Source of the DNA: Bacteroidota bacterium
Lineage (GTDB): Bacteria; Bacteroidota; Bacteroidia; Chitinophagales; Saprospiraceae
Length of the DNA stretch: 64,000 nt
NCBI GenBank assembly: GCA_016124585.1
Contig: WGNL01000006.1
Span: 1-64,000, forward strand
Reading direction: 5' to 3'
The stretch's first letter is position 1; the number at the start of each line of letters is the position of its first letter. Below are positions 32,623 through 41,664 of the stretch, one piece after another. The notes under the pieces were generated by a model. The model saw nothing but the letters and a program-made list of their open reading frames with translations, was not told the DNA's origin and made no database searches. A program made the position numbers and the translations under genes.

Positions 32623-33759
32623 ATGAAATTCGCAACAAAGACTATTCATGCAGGCATTGAGCCAGATCCCAGCACTGGGGCGGTGATGACGCCGATTTAC
32701 CAGACCTCTACCTACGCCCAAGCTGCCCCCGGCGATCACAAGGGCTACGAATATGCCCGCACGCAGAACCCAACACGTCATGCTTTGGAAGCCAACCTGG
32801 CCGCCCTTGAAAACGGTGCGGATGGGATTTGTTTTGGGAGTGGCCTCGCCGCCATGGATGCCATCCTAAAGCTGCTGGATGCTGGCGATGAAATCGTGGC
32901 CACTAACGACCTCTACGGAGGTTCCTACCGCCTCATCACCAAGATTTACGAACGATTTGGGCTGAAGGGCCACTTTGTGCCGATGTACGATGCCACCCAG
33001 TTTGAGCAATATTTGACGCCGAAAACAAAGCTGATTTGGATTGAAACGCCCACGAATCCGATGCTCAACATCGTGGACATTGAGGCGATTTGTTCTATTG
33101 CAAAAAAGCGGGGCATTCTTACGGCAGTAGACAACACCTTCGCCACACCGTACCTCCAAAACCCACTTGACCTCGGCGCCGATATGGTGATTCACTCGGC
33201 TACTAAATACCTTGGCGGCCACTCCGACACGGTGCTTGGTGCTGTCGTGACGAAGACCGAGGAGCTTGCGCAACGGATGCATTTCATCCAAAATGCCAGC
33301 GGCGGTGTGCCCGGCCCGATGGACTGCTTCCTCGTGCTACGGGGTATCAAAACGCTCCACTTGCGGGTGCAGCGAGCTTGTGAAAATGCTGAAAAAATTG
33401 CCCAAGCACTGCTCGGCAATCCAAAAATAAACAAGGTTTATTACCCAGGATTTGCTGACCATCCCGGCCATGCGTTGGCCAAAAAACAAATGAACCACTT
33501 CGGGGCGATGGTGTCTTTTGACCTCAAGGAAGACACGCTGGAAAATGCGAATCAAATATTAACGAAAACCAAACTGTTTACCTTGGCCGAATCGCTGGGC
33601 GGCGTGGAGTCGCTTATCGGCCACCCATCAACCATGACACATGCCTCCATCCCACGGGCGGAGCGGCTGAAAGTCGGCCTGACCGACTCGCTCATTCGCC
33701 TCAGCGTTGGCATTGAGGATGTGGACGACCTGCTCGCAGACCTGCAACAAGCAATGTGA
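32623..33759 (+). CDS. Cystathionine gamma-synthase/lyase family PLP enzyme
   Basis: A 378-residue fold-type I enzyme of the Cys/Met metabolism family. PLP lysine K195 lies in HSATKYLGGHSD; YEYARTQNPTR (substrate/PLP tyrosine and arginine), GSGLAAMDAI and AVDNTFATPYLQNP are all present, as is the C-terminal SLGGVESLIGHPSTMTHAS. It acts on cystathionine, either making it from activated homoserine and cysteine (MetB) or cleaving it (CGL); the two activities cannot be separated by reading. With the CBS-like enzyme at 6.7 kb, cleavage in a reverse transsulfuration route is possible. It is second in an operon with the methyltransferase. Confidence 0.9.
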   Translation: MKFATKTIHAGIEPDPSTGAVMTPIYQTSTYAQAAPGDHKGYEYARTQNPTRHALEANLAALENGADGICFGSGLAAMDAILKLLDAGDEIVATNDLYGGSYRLITKIYERFGLKGHFVPMYDATQFEQYLTPKTKLIWIETPTNPMLNIVDIEAICSIAKKRGILTAVDNTFATPYLQNPLDLGADMVIHSATKYLGGHSDTVLGAVVTKTEELAQRMHFIQNASGGVPGPMDCFLVLRGIKTLHLRVQRACENAEKIAQALLGNPKINKVYYPGFADHPGHALAKKQMNHFGAMVSFDLKEDTLENANQILTKTKLFTLAESLGGVESLIGHPSTMTHASIPRAERLKVGLTDSLIRLSVGIEDVDDLLADLQQAM

Positions 33760-34105
33760 GTGAGGAGAATATTGGGTGTTTAGTTTGGGGTATTATGGGA
33801 TAATAAAAAAAGCCTTTTTAATATCTCGAAATTATAATCACCCAAAATCGTTGTGCTGCATGGCGCAGCAATATTTTTTAAAATTGATTTTGATTTGTTG
33901 AGTGGATATGTTTGACGAAGCGATAGGATAATTTACCAACAACACCAGCAAAATCAAGCATTGAGATTGTTCTGTAAGCGCATATATTATTAACCCGTAG
34001 TCGATTGCATATCTTCTTGTTTTAGTAATAAAACCATGTTTTATAGCTCGCTATGTGTTCATTAAAAAAGTTATTTTCAGTGCTATCTCAGCCATTTAAT
34101 AACGA
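33760..34105. other. 346-bp AT-rich gap, weak terminator and long helicase leader
   Basis: No ORF is supported. A 6-bp hairpin (TGCTGC-atggc-GCAGCA, 33854-33870) followed by a T-rich tract could end the metB-type transcript. The remaining 230 bp before the helicase ATG are AT-rich; long 5' leaders are known for cold-induced DEAD-box helicase genes, but no specific element was recognised here. Confidence 0.4.
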
Positions 34106-35827
34106 ATGAAATTCACAGATTTAAACCTCATCGAACCCATCCTGCGCTCGTTGCAGGAAGAAGGTTATGATACGCCTACCCCCATTCAGCAGCAGAGCAT
34201 TCCGTACTCCATAAAAGGGCGTGACCTGCTTGCTTGCGCACAGACTGGCACCGGAAAGACTGCAGCATTTGCAATTCCAATTTTACAGCGACTGAACGAG
34301 AAGTACCCCACTGGAACGGGCAGCAACCACATCAAAACACTGATACTGACCCCGACCCGTGAGTTAGCCATCCAAATCGGCGAAAGTTTCTCAGCTTATG
34401 GCCGTCATTTGAAGCTCCGCAATTTTGTGGTTTTCGGGGGAGTAGGCCAAAAACCACAGGAAGATGCCCTGCGCCGTGGGGTGGACATCCTCATCGCTAC
34501 ACCGGGCCGATTGCTCGACCTGATGAATCAGGGTTTCGTCAGCTTGAACCAACTCGAAATCTTCGTGCTCGATGAGGCCGACCGGATGCTCGACATGGGC
34601 TTTATTCATGACGTGCGCAGGGTCATCAAGGCGCTACCGGCTGTTCGGCAGACACTGTTTTTCTCAGCAACGATGCCTACAGAAATTGCAAAGCTGGCTC
34701 ATGACATCCTCACTGACCCAGTGAAAGTAGCAGTGACACCCGTGAGCAGTACGGCAGAGATGATTGACCAGTCCATTTATTTTGTGGACAAAAACCGTAA
34801 GAAACACCTGTTGTTGCATTTGTTGCAAAACAACGATGTGAAGTCGGCCCTCGTGTTTACCCGTACCAAACATGGGGCAAACCGGGTGGCACAGGATCTG
34901 ACGAAATCGGGCATTCATTCAATGGCCATACACGGTAACAAGTCGCAGACCGCCCGCCAGAATGCCCTCCAGAATTTCAAAACAGGTGATATCCAAGTGT
35001 TGGTAGCAACGGACATTGCTGCTCGAGGAATTGACTTGGAGGAATTGTCGCACGTGATTAACTTTGACCTGCCCAACGTTCCCGAAACTTATGTGCACCG
35101 GATTGGCCGCACGGGTCGGGCAGGGGCCAGTGGGATTGCGTTTTCCTTTTGTGACCAAGAAGAAAAAGCTTACCTGCGTGACATTGAAAAGCTCATCAAT
35201 AAAAAAGTACCCATCGTGAACGACCATCCGTACCCACCTGGCAGTGGTGCCAATGATAAGCCCGAAGCCGAGGACCGACCACCACGCCAACCCCGTAATC
35301 CTCAAAGGGATAAGCAGCCACGCCGTGATCAAGGCCAGCGCAATGAATCTCAAGGAGGCAGGTCACAAAGAGATAACCAAACTCACCGTGAGCCACAGGG
35401 CGATAAGCCACAAAATCAGCGCAACGAATCCCGCCCAATAGCCGATGGAGAGGCTCGGCCAGAAATGGGCGGTGGAGAAGAACGCTCACGGTCATCTCGT
35501 CGTCGGGGTCGTGGTGGTAGAGGCCGAGGTGGCCGTGGCCGTAGTGGCAACAATCCGACTGGTGAAAACCGCCAAGCACAAGGAACTGATGCACCCCAAC
35601 AGCCCCGACCACCCAAACCACAAAATCAGCAGCAGCCAAGACCTGAGAAAAAGGAAAACACGGGTGCTGAGGACAAGCCAAAATGGTCTTCCATCTTCAA
35701 AGAACCAACCACGGGCAAGAAGGGCTTCGTGATAAAAAGCGACCGGGACGAAATGTCGAAGGCACGGGACAAGAACCGCAGAGGCGGTGGGGGGCCACCA
35801 CGAAGCGGTAAAGGTAGGGGCAGGTAA
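34106..35827 (+). CDS. DEAD-box ATP-dependent RNA helicase with Arg/Gly-rich tail
   Basis: The 573-residue protein carries all motifs in order: Q motif ([10 protein letters not shown], about 25-34), Walker A AQTGTGKT (45-52), [16 protein letters not shown] (156-159), SAT, then the second RecA domain with [20 protein letters not shown] and [10 protein letters not shown]. The core ends near residue 375. The last 190 residues are low-complexity: Gln/Asn/Arg/Pro-rich, then [15 protein letters not shown], then a conserved-looking WSSIFKEP end; such tails bind RNA non-specifically. It should remodel RNA in ribosome assembly or decay, as RhlE/CsdA-type proteins do. A good terminator follows. Confidence 0.94.
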   Translation: MKFTDLNLIEPILRSLQEEGYDTPTPIQQQSIPYSIKGRDLLACAQTGTGKTAAFAIPILQRLNEKYPTGTGSNHIKTLILTPTRELAIQIGESFSAYGRHLKLRNFVVFGGVGQKPQEDALRRGVDILIATPGRLLDLMNQGFVSLNQLEIFVLDEADRMLDMGFIHDVRRVIKALPAVRQTLFFSATMPTEIAKLAHDILTDPVKVAVTPVSSTAEMIDQSIYFVDKNRKKHLLLHLLQNNDVKSALVFTRTKHGANRVAQDLTKSGIHSMAIHGNKSQTARQNALQNFKTGDIQVLVATDIAARGIDLEELSHVINFDLPNVPETYVHRIGRTGRAGASGIAFSFCDQEEKAYLRDIEKLINKKVPIVNDHPYPPGSGANDKPEAEDRPPRQPRNPQRDKQPRRDQGQRNESQGGRSQRDNQTHREPQGDKPQNQRNESRPIADGEARPEMGGGEERSRSSRRRGRGGRGRGGRGRSGNNPTGENRQAQGTDAPQQPRPPKPQNQQQPRPEKKENTGAEDKPKWSSIFKEPTTGKKGFVIKSDRDEMSKARDKNRRGGGGPPRSGKGRGR

Positions 35828-35846
35828 TTACACCAAAATACCAAGC

Positions 35847-35888
35847 AAGCGGTAACATCTTTCAAAAATTAGATGTCACCGCTTTTTT
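35847..35888 (+). terminator. Terminator of the DEAD-box helicase gene
   Basis: A 14-bp stem with one mismatch (35847-35860 with 35871-35884) is followed by a T run, 20 bp after the helicase stop. Confidence 0.82.
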
Positions 35889-35967
35889 GTTTTTTGAAAA
35901 AACGGTTTGTCCTTGCTGGCTGATTTCTTCTATCTTTCTCGCAATTATTGAAACAACAAAACTGAGC

Positions 35968-36771
35968 ATGAAGCAAGCACTTATTTCTACCATCATCCTC
36001 ATCTCGCTGGCGCAAACAACGACCTCCTGCCAAGTAAGCAGGGATTTCACCTTCCCCAACGGTGCTAAAGCCGCCATTTGCCTCACCTATGATGACGGAC
36101 TGCCGAGCCACATCCACAATGTAGCTCCGGCACTGGCAAAATACGGCTTGAAAGGCACTTTTTTCGTTACCATGAATTCTACTTCTGTGCAGGATGAAAT
36201 GGAAAAATGGCGTGGATTGGCGATTGAAGGCCATGAACTGGCCAATCATTCCGTCTATCACCCATGCCGGAAATCCTTGCCGGGTATGGACTGGGTGAGA
36301 GATTATTATGACCTCGATCACTACACCGTGGCACAGGTGCTTGCTGAAATCAGGGTCGCCAATGGCTATCTACAAGCATTGGATGGAAAGAAAAATAGAA
36401 CTTACGCCTACCCTTGCGCCCATCTTTTTGCCGGAGGCGTCAGTTTCAAGGATTCAATTGCACAGGTTGCTACCGCTGCAAGAGGCGTACACGACAAGCT
36501 AGTACCTCCGGATGAAATTGACCTGAACAACGTTGCCTCTTGGTCACCCACAGAAGTATCTGGCAAGGAACTGATAGCCTACGTCCAATCCGTCATTGAC
36601 AAGAAAACACTGGGGACTTTTTGCTTTCACGGGGTCGGTGGAGATTACCTCTCAATTTCTAATCAAGCTCACGAAGAACTGCTTGAATGGCTTGCTGAGC
36701 ACAGCAGTGAGGTATGGGTGACGACATTTCAGGAGGTGACAGATTATGTGAGGGAGAAGAGGGGGAAGTGA
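35968..36771 (+). CDS. Exported polysaccharide deacetylase (NodB-like)
   Basis: The 267-residue product has an N-terminal hydrophobic signal with a possible lipobox (TTSC, C21) and a NodB homology domain: motif 1 TYDDG (D42, D43; the first residue pair is usually TFDD), a zinc motif region EGHELANHSVYHPC, AYPCAHL and a late FHGVGGD. It should remove acetyl groups from a polysaccharide in the envelope, such as peptidoglycan, chitin-like or exopolysaccharide material. The ATG at 35968 is preferred to an upstream start that runs into the helicase terminator. Confidence 0.85.
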   Translation: MKQALISTIILISLAQTTTSCQVSRDFTFPNGAKAAICLTYDDGLPSHIHNVAPALAKYGLKGTFFVTMNSTSVQDEMEKWRGLAIEGHELANHSVYHPCRKSLPGMDWVRDYYDLDHYTVAQVLAEIRVANGYLQALDGKKNRTYAYPCAHLFAGGVSFKDSIAQVATAARGVHDKLVPPDEIDLNNVASWSPTEVSGKELIAYVQSVIDKKTLGTFCFHGVGGDYLSISNQAHEELLEWLAEHSSEVWVTTFQEVTDYVREKRGK

Positions 36772-36806
36772 GACCATTTGTACCCATTACAATATAAACC
36801 ACTAAA

Positions 36807-37175
36807 ATGCATTCAATGAATGCAGAACCTGAGAAAGCACAAGCATTAGTTTATTATCGAGATTTGTTGATGACGACTATCGATTATTACTTGAGCAGAC
36901 CCAGCATATTTGCCCATAAACATTTGGATGCAGCGGAAACACGATGTTTTCACCATTTAAAACTGCAATCAGCAGCACTTTATCACAAAGACAGACTTGC
37001 CCAACTCAAACGATGGTTTAGAGACTTGACTGAACCGATAATAGAATCCCACGATTTCATCTTTGATAAATACCTGCAAGAAACTACTGGTTACCAAATT
37101 TCTGTTTTCAAATCATATCGCGAGCGGGTAGAGAAAATTCTTAAAAAGGGGAAGATTAGCACTGATAATCAATAA
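36807..37175 (+). CDS. Unrecognised 122-residue protein
   Basis: An all-helical-looking soluble protein without signal peptide or known motif; it has several histidines and tyrosines and a basic C-terminus (RVEKILKKGKISTDNQ). A second ATG at 36816 is possible. Its base composition is more AT-rich than that of the neighbours, as is the gene-free stretch after it (37176-37432), so the pair may be a recent arrival. It follows the deacetylase by 35 bp on the same strand. No function is proposed. Confidence 0.6.
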   Translation: MHSMNAEPEKAQALVYYRDLLMTTIDYYLSRPSIFAHKHLDAAETRCFHHLKLQSAALYHKDRLAQLKRWFRDLTEPIIESHDFIFDKYLQETTGYQISVFKSYRERVEKILKKGKISTDNQ

Positions 37176-37432
37176 CTTGACCTTTTGATGAAACTTAATC
37201 AATTATGCCCTATAAACACTTCGTATGTAATGCAACTAAACTTATTAATAGCTGACTATGAGCAAAAAAGAATCAGTAGGAATATTTCATGAAAGTTAAT
37301 CTCATACTTCAAAAGCCCATTTCTCAAGGCAGTCTCCTTGGCATCATTATGGTGGAAAATTCCGATAATTTATGTTTTTAACTTTTAAAACAGAATACCT
37401 CTGCTAATCCTTTGATAGGCCAACATACCTGT

Positions 37433-37771
37433 TCACCACCTCAAATCCTCATCCACTTCCTCACTCCGCTGGCTGCCGTATTTTTTCTTGGTTTCCATGC
37501 GCTGGCGTTGGCGCTCCATCACCAAATTGGCGAGGGCCACATTCGCAGGCTCGGGATTGCCCGGCGATAGTGCGTCGTGGATTTTATGCTCCAGCACATC
37601 GTTGCGGTAGAGCAGGCTCATCAGGTACTCCATGTTGTGCTCAATGAGGTAGGAAATGCGGTCGCAGAGCATCTCAAAAATCGCCTCCTCCGAAGCTGAC
37701 TCAGATGTTAGCGATTCCAGCTCAAATTCGCTGATAATCAAGTCGTTGGGATTGTCGTTGGGTAAGGTCAT
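37433..37771 (-). CDS. Small conserved acidic protein next to the GH3-family gene
   Basis: The 112-residue protein is acidic at the N-terminus and helical, with FEMLCDRISYLIEHNMEYLMSLLYRNDVLEHKI in the middle and a charged C-terminal tail. I do not recognise a named domain; the central pattern of short helices with L-Y-R-x-D-V-x-E looks like that of small conserved Bacteroidota proteins. It starts 9 bp after the stop of the GH3-family gene and should be co-transcribed with it. Function unknown. Confidence 0.7.
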   Translation of the reverse strand: MTLPNDNPNDLIISEFELESLTSESASEEAIFEMLCDRISYLIEHNMEYLMSLLYRNDVLEHKIHDALSPGNPEPANVALANLVMERQRQRMETKKKYGSQRSEEVDEDLRW

Positions 37772-37780
37772 GTGTATTTT

Positions 37781-39304
37781 TTATGCAAAAATGCCGGAAA
37801 ATTCGAGGATTTCCTCCACGTATTTCCGGTTGTTGGAAAGGCGAGGCACTTTGTGTTGGCCGCCGTATTTGCCCTTGGCACGAAGCCAATCGGCAAATGT
37901 TCCTGTCGGGACAGTGTGCAGCTGTAGGCGGTCTAACGCCATTGAATTGAAGCGTTTCTGCTCGTAGTTCGAATTAACTTTTTGGAGGTTTTTATCCAGT
38001 TGCTCTGCAAAAGTTTCGATGCAGGGCGGCTCCTTTTGGAATTCCACGATCCACTCGTGGCCACCTTTTTTCCCTTGGTTGAAATATACGGGCGCCATGG
38101 TGTAATCACTGACTTGGGCACCGAGTTCGTGGCAGGTCTGCGTGATTGCGCTGTCGGTATTGGAGATGATGACATCCTCGCCGAATGCATTCACGTAAAG
38201 GCTGGTGCGACCGCTCACCTTGATTTTGAAGGGATTCAGCGAGGTGAACTGTACCGTGTCGCCGAGGGTGTAGCGCCAGAGGCCCGCATTCGTAGTGATG
38301 ACGATGGCGTAATCCTGCCCCAGTTCGACTTCTTGTAGCGGGATGGCCCTTGGGTTTTCCATGTCCCACTCCGATTTCGGTAAAAATTCGAAGTAGGTGC
38401 CACTGTCCAGCAACAGCAACATGCTGTTGTCTTGAAGGTCGTTTTGCGTGGAAAAAAATCCTTCAGAGGCGTTGTAGATTTCTTGGTAGTAGAATTTTTT
38501 CGAAGAAAAATACTGGTCGAACTGCTTGCGGTGCGGCTCGAAATTGACGCCCCCGTGGATGTAGTTTTCGAGGTTCGGCCAGATGTCGAAGATGTTGTTT
38601 TTGCCAGAGGCTTGCAGCACGTTTTGCAGAAAAATATGCGTCCAAGTTGGCACGCCGCCGATCATCGAAATATCCTCTTCGAGCAGCATCTCGGACATCA
38701 TCACGATTTTTTCCTCCCAATTGCGAAGCGTAGCTACCCGTGGGTCGGGCACGTAGAACAGCCGCCCCACCAAGGGCATCTGCCGCACCAGCAGTGCTGA
38801 AATATCGCAGATCGTGACGGCGGGATAATTGTCGTCCGGGTAAAAAGTACCGCCCATCACCAGATTTTTATGAGCGAAAACATTGCAGTTTGGATTGTTG
38901 TCGTAGAGGAAAGCGAGGGTGTCCCAAGAGCCTTTGACATGGTTCTGCATGAGGCTGTCCTGCGTCACGGGCAGATATTTGCTGACCGCCCCGGTCGTGC
39001 CGCTCGACTTGGCGAACCACTCCACAAAGCCTGCCACCAGCACGTCCGACTCACCACGCATCATCCGCTCGATGTAGGGCTGTAGGCTGAGGTAGGTCTG
39101 GATGGGCACCTTTCGGGCGTAGTCAGCAGGGGATTTTATTCGGGCAAAATCATGCTGCCGCCCCCACTCCGTGTCGGCGTTGGCTTCCAGCAAATCCATG
39201 AGCACCCGCCGCTGTGTTTCGTGCGGTGAAGCCATGAAATTCCGGTTAGCCTCCATGCGGAACTCCAGATATTTCGAGAAAATTTTGTTGACTAGGGTCC
39301 TCAT
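37781..39304 (-). CDS. GH3 auxin-responsive promoter family protein (acyl-adenylating)
   Basis: The 507-residue product belongs to the GH3 family, named after plant enzymes that adenylate a carboxylate and join it to an amino acid. Recognisable parts are the N-terminal VLMDLLEANADTEWGRQHDF, the ATP loop FAKSSGTTGAVSKYLPVT, a central YNASEGFF and the GLWRYTLGDTVQFTSL block with the following KVSGRTSLYVNAFGEDV. Bacterial members are common in Bacteroidota, but their substrates are unknown. It forms a two-gene unit with the small protein at 37.4 kb. Confidence 0.88.
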   Translation of the reverse strand: MRTLVNKIFSKYLEFRMEANRNFMASPHETQRRVLMDLLEANADTEWGRQHDFARIKSPADYARKVPIQTYLSLQPYIERMMRGESDVLVAGFVEWFAKSSGTTGAVSKYLPVTQDSLMQNHVKGSWDTLAFLYDNNPNCNVFAHKNLVMGGTFYPDDNYPAVTICDISALLVRQMPLVGRLFYVPDPRVATLRNWEEKIVMMSEMLLEEDISMIGGVPTWTHIFLQNVLQASGKNNIFDIWPNLENYIHGGVNFEPHRKQFDQYFSSKKFYYQEIYNASEGFFSTQNDLQDNSMLLLLDSGTYFEFLPKSEWDMENPRAIPLQEVELGQDYAIVITTNAGLWRYTLGDTVQFTSLNPFKIKVSGRTSLYVNAFGEDVIISNTDSAITQTCHELGAQVSDYTMAPVYFNQGKKGGHEWIVEFQKEPPCIETFAEQLDKNLQKVNSNYEQKRFNSMALDRLQLHTVPTGTFADWLRAKGKYGGQHKVPRLSNNRKYVEEILEFSGIFA

Positions 39305-39454
39305 CGTTTGTCCATCAACTTTTGAAATCCTTTCTACCTTTACCGTTTCACGGGAGCTTTTGTTTTCGAAATGAGCATGGATAGGGCGAAAATAAGGAGA
39401 TGTTTGGATTTGCCGCTATCCAATTCGGGCAAGCACCTGCAATAACACTTTACC

Positions 39455-40345
39455 TTGTTTGGAGTAATAAATGTTGAGACATTTCTGCAAGCCGTGCTGG
39501 CGCTGATCATGTTGAGTGTCGGGCTGTCCTTGACCACCGAAGATTTTAAGTACATCCTCCAAAACCCCCGTATCACTATAATCGGACTGCTGCTGAAAAT
39601 GTTTTGCTTCCCGTTCATCGGCGTGGCAATTGCCAGCCTGCTCGGCCTATCCATCACGTTTCAGTTGGGCGTTTTTATCCTGTTGATTTGCCCCGGCGGT
39701 ACCACTTCTAATCTCATAACCTATTGGTTTTCAGGCAATAAGGCGCTCACAATTGCACTTACGACCTTGGCTAGTTTCATCGCCGTGGTCACAATTCCAG
39801 TTTTCACCAACTGGGCGCACCGCCACTATTTTGGCGATGAGGTGCTGGTGGAATTGCCCGTTTTTGACACCATCGCCAATATTTTCATCGTAATGATTTT
39901 GCCAGTGCTGACGGGCATGCTACTTCGCTGGCGATTCGAGAAGCCGTCCAAGGTAGCAGAGAATGTGCTGAAATATGTTTCGGTGGTGTTGCTCGCTGTG
40001 GTGTACATCATCAAGTTTTTCGCCAGCAAAGAAAACGGGGGCACGGAAATCAGCAAAGACGAGCTTTTCACACTGCTGCCTGTTCTGTTGGCCATCAATT
40101 TCACTGGATTGGTCTTTGGCTTGGTGGCTTCCAGAATCCTGCGGGTCAATACGCAGGACAGCATGACCATCGGCATCGAAGTGGGCTTGGAAAACGTGAG
40201 CCTCGCCATCGTCATCGGCAGCGTGCTCCTCCACAACGAAGACCTCGTGAAACCCGGCCTCATTTACGCCATGTTCTCCTTCTGGACGGCGATGGCGTTT
40301 GCGGTGGTGGTGAAGAAATTGTTTTTTGGGAAAAATTGGGCGTAA
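39455..40345 (+). CDS. Bile acid:sodium symporter family (BASS) transporter
   Basis: The protein of up to 296 residues has about nine hydrophobic segments and the BASS features LSVGLSLTTEDF, CFPFIGVAIA, LICPGGTTSNLITYWFSGNKALTIALTT (the crossing region with a conserved NxxT-like part) and IGIEVGLENVSLAIVIGSVLL (a conserved E). These carriers bring organic anions in with sodium. No in-frame ATG precedes the first membrane segment: the earliest is codon 19, within it. A TTG at 39455 is therefore taken as start; GTG (codon 14) is another choice. Confidence 0.82.
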   Translation: MFGVINVETFLQAVLALIMLSVGLSLTTEDFKYILQNPRITIIGLLLKMFCFPFIGVAIASLLGLSITFQLGVFILLICPGGTTSNLITYWFSGNKALTIALTTLASFIAVVTIPVFTNWAHRHYFGDEVLVELPVFDTIANIFIVMILPVLTGMLLRWRFEKPSKVAENVLKYVSVVLLAVVYIIKFFASKENGGTEISKDELFTLLPVLLAINFTGLVFGLVASRILRVNTQDSMTIGIEVGLENVSLAIVIGSVLLHNEDLVKPGLIYAMFSFWTAMAFAVVVKKLFFGKNWA

Positions 40346-40394
40346 ACCCTTCCACTGCGTACATTCGACGTAGAATTAACGCTGAAACCATACT

Positions 40395-41663
40395 ATGAAA
40401 GAAGACCTCCTCCACTTCCTGTGGCGCACCCGCCGCTTTGAGCAAACAGGACTGCGCACCACCGAGGGCGAACCGCTTCAAATCCTCAGCCCCGGCAATC
40501 ACAACACCCATGCTGGCCCTGATTTTCTCAACGCCCGCCTCATTATCGGTGAAACCACTTGGGCTGGCAATGTGGAAATGCACCTCAGCGCGAGCGATTG
40601 GCTGCGGCATGGCCACCAGTCCGATGCAGCCTACGCCAACGTCATTCTGCACGTGGTGCTCGACGAAGACCAGCCCGTGCTGCGCCCCGATGGCAGCCGC
40701 ATCCCCTGCCTCGAAATGCGCCGACTCGTGCCGCTCGGCATCGAAGCGAACTACCTCAAACTGCTGCACAACGAGCACTGGATTCCCTGCCACAATTTCT
40801 TTCACAGCGTGCCGTCCATGACCCGCAGCCTCTGGCTCGACCGGATGCTGGTGGAGCGCTTGGAGCAAAAAACGGATGCTATCCGGGAGGCGCTGGAGCG
40901 GAACGGTGGGGATTGGGAGGAGACTTTTTATCAAATTCTCGCCCGGAATTTTGGGCTGAAAGTGAACGCCGAACCCTTCGAGATGCTGGCCCGCTCGTTG
41001 CCGCAGCGCATCCTCGCCCGCCACAAGGACAATCTGCTCCAGCTCGAAGCCCTGCTCTTTGGCCAGTCCGGCCTGTTGCCCGATGCCACAGACGAGGACT
41101 ACCCACTTTCCCTCAAAAAAGAATACAGTTTCCTTCGGAAAAAATACCAACTGACCCCGCTCGAAGCCATGCAGTGGCGCTTCCTGCGGCTGCATCCCGG
41201 CAATTTCCCAACAATTCGGTTGGCGGAGTTTGCGAAGCTCACGGCAAAGTCGGCGCACCTGTTCAGCCGCATTTTGGAGGTGGAAAAACAGACGGACATC
41301 GAGGCGCTTTTCAACGTGAAGCTCGACGGCTACTGGCTCACGCACTACACTTTCGGCAACGAATCCCCGAAGAAAAACAAATCGCTGGGCAAGGAGGCCA
41401 TCCGGCTTTTGACCATCAACACCATCGTGCCGTTTCTTTTTCTCTACGGTAAAATGCGCAGGGAAGACGCCTTCAAGGACAAGGCTTTGCAATTACTGGA
41501 AGCCTTGCCGCCAGAGCGAAACGCCATCTTGGACGGTTGGCAGCGGCTAGGCGTGGAGCCACCCTCAGCGTACCAGACACAGGCGCTTTTGCAGTTGAAA
41601 AATGTGTATTGCGATAAAAAACGGTGCTTGGAATGTGCGGTGGGGGCGGCGGTGTTGAAGTGA
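40395..41663 (+). CDS. DUF2851 family protein
   Basis: This 422-residue soluble protein begins KEDLLHFLWRTRRF and contains GNHNTHAGPDFLNARLIIGETTWAGNVEMHL, the most conserved part of DUF2851, plus HVVLDED, and a C-terminal cluster VYCDKKRCLECAVG with three cysteines. The HAGPDF / GNVEMH region looks like a nuclease-type active site, and the cysteines could bind metal, but both are inference; no activity is known for the family. It is convergent with purH, the two stops being one base apart. Confidence 0.85.
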   Translation: MKEDLLHFLWRTRRFEQTGLRTTEGEPLQILSPGNHNTHAGPDFLNARLIIGETTWAGNVEMHLSASDWLRHGHQSDAAYANVILHVVLDEDQPVLRPDGSRIPCLEMRRLVPLGIEANYLKLLHNEHWIPCHNFFHSVPSMTRSLWLDRMLVERLEQKTDAIREALERNGGDWEETFYQILARNFGLKVNAEPFEMLARSLPQRILARHKDNLLQLEALLFGQSGLLPDATDEDYPLSLKKEYSFLRKKYQLTPLEAMQWRFLRLHPGNFPTIRLAEFAKLTAKSAHLFSRILEVEKQTDIEALFNVKLDGYWLTHYTFGNESPKKNKSLGKEAIRLLTINTIVPFLFLYGKMRREDAFKDKALQLLEALPPERNAILDGWQRLGVEPPSAYQTQALLQLKNVYCDKKRCLECAVGAAVLK

Positions 41664-41664
41664 A

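Noticed and set aside
37288-37380. 30-codon frame in the gap after the unknown gene at 36.8 kb
   Set aside because: Too short, without a signal or family pattern; it could be a relic but is not supported as a gene.
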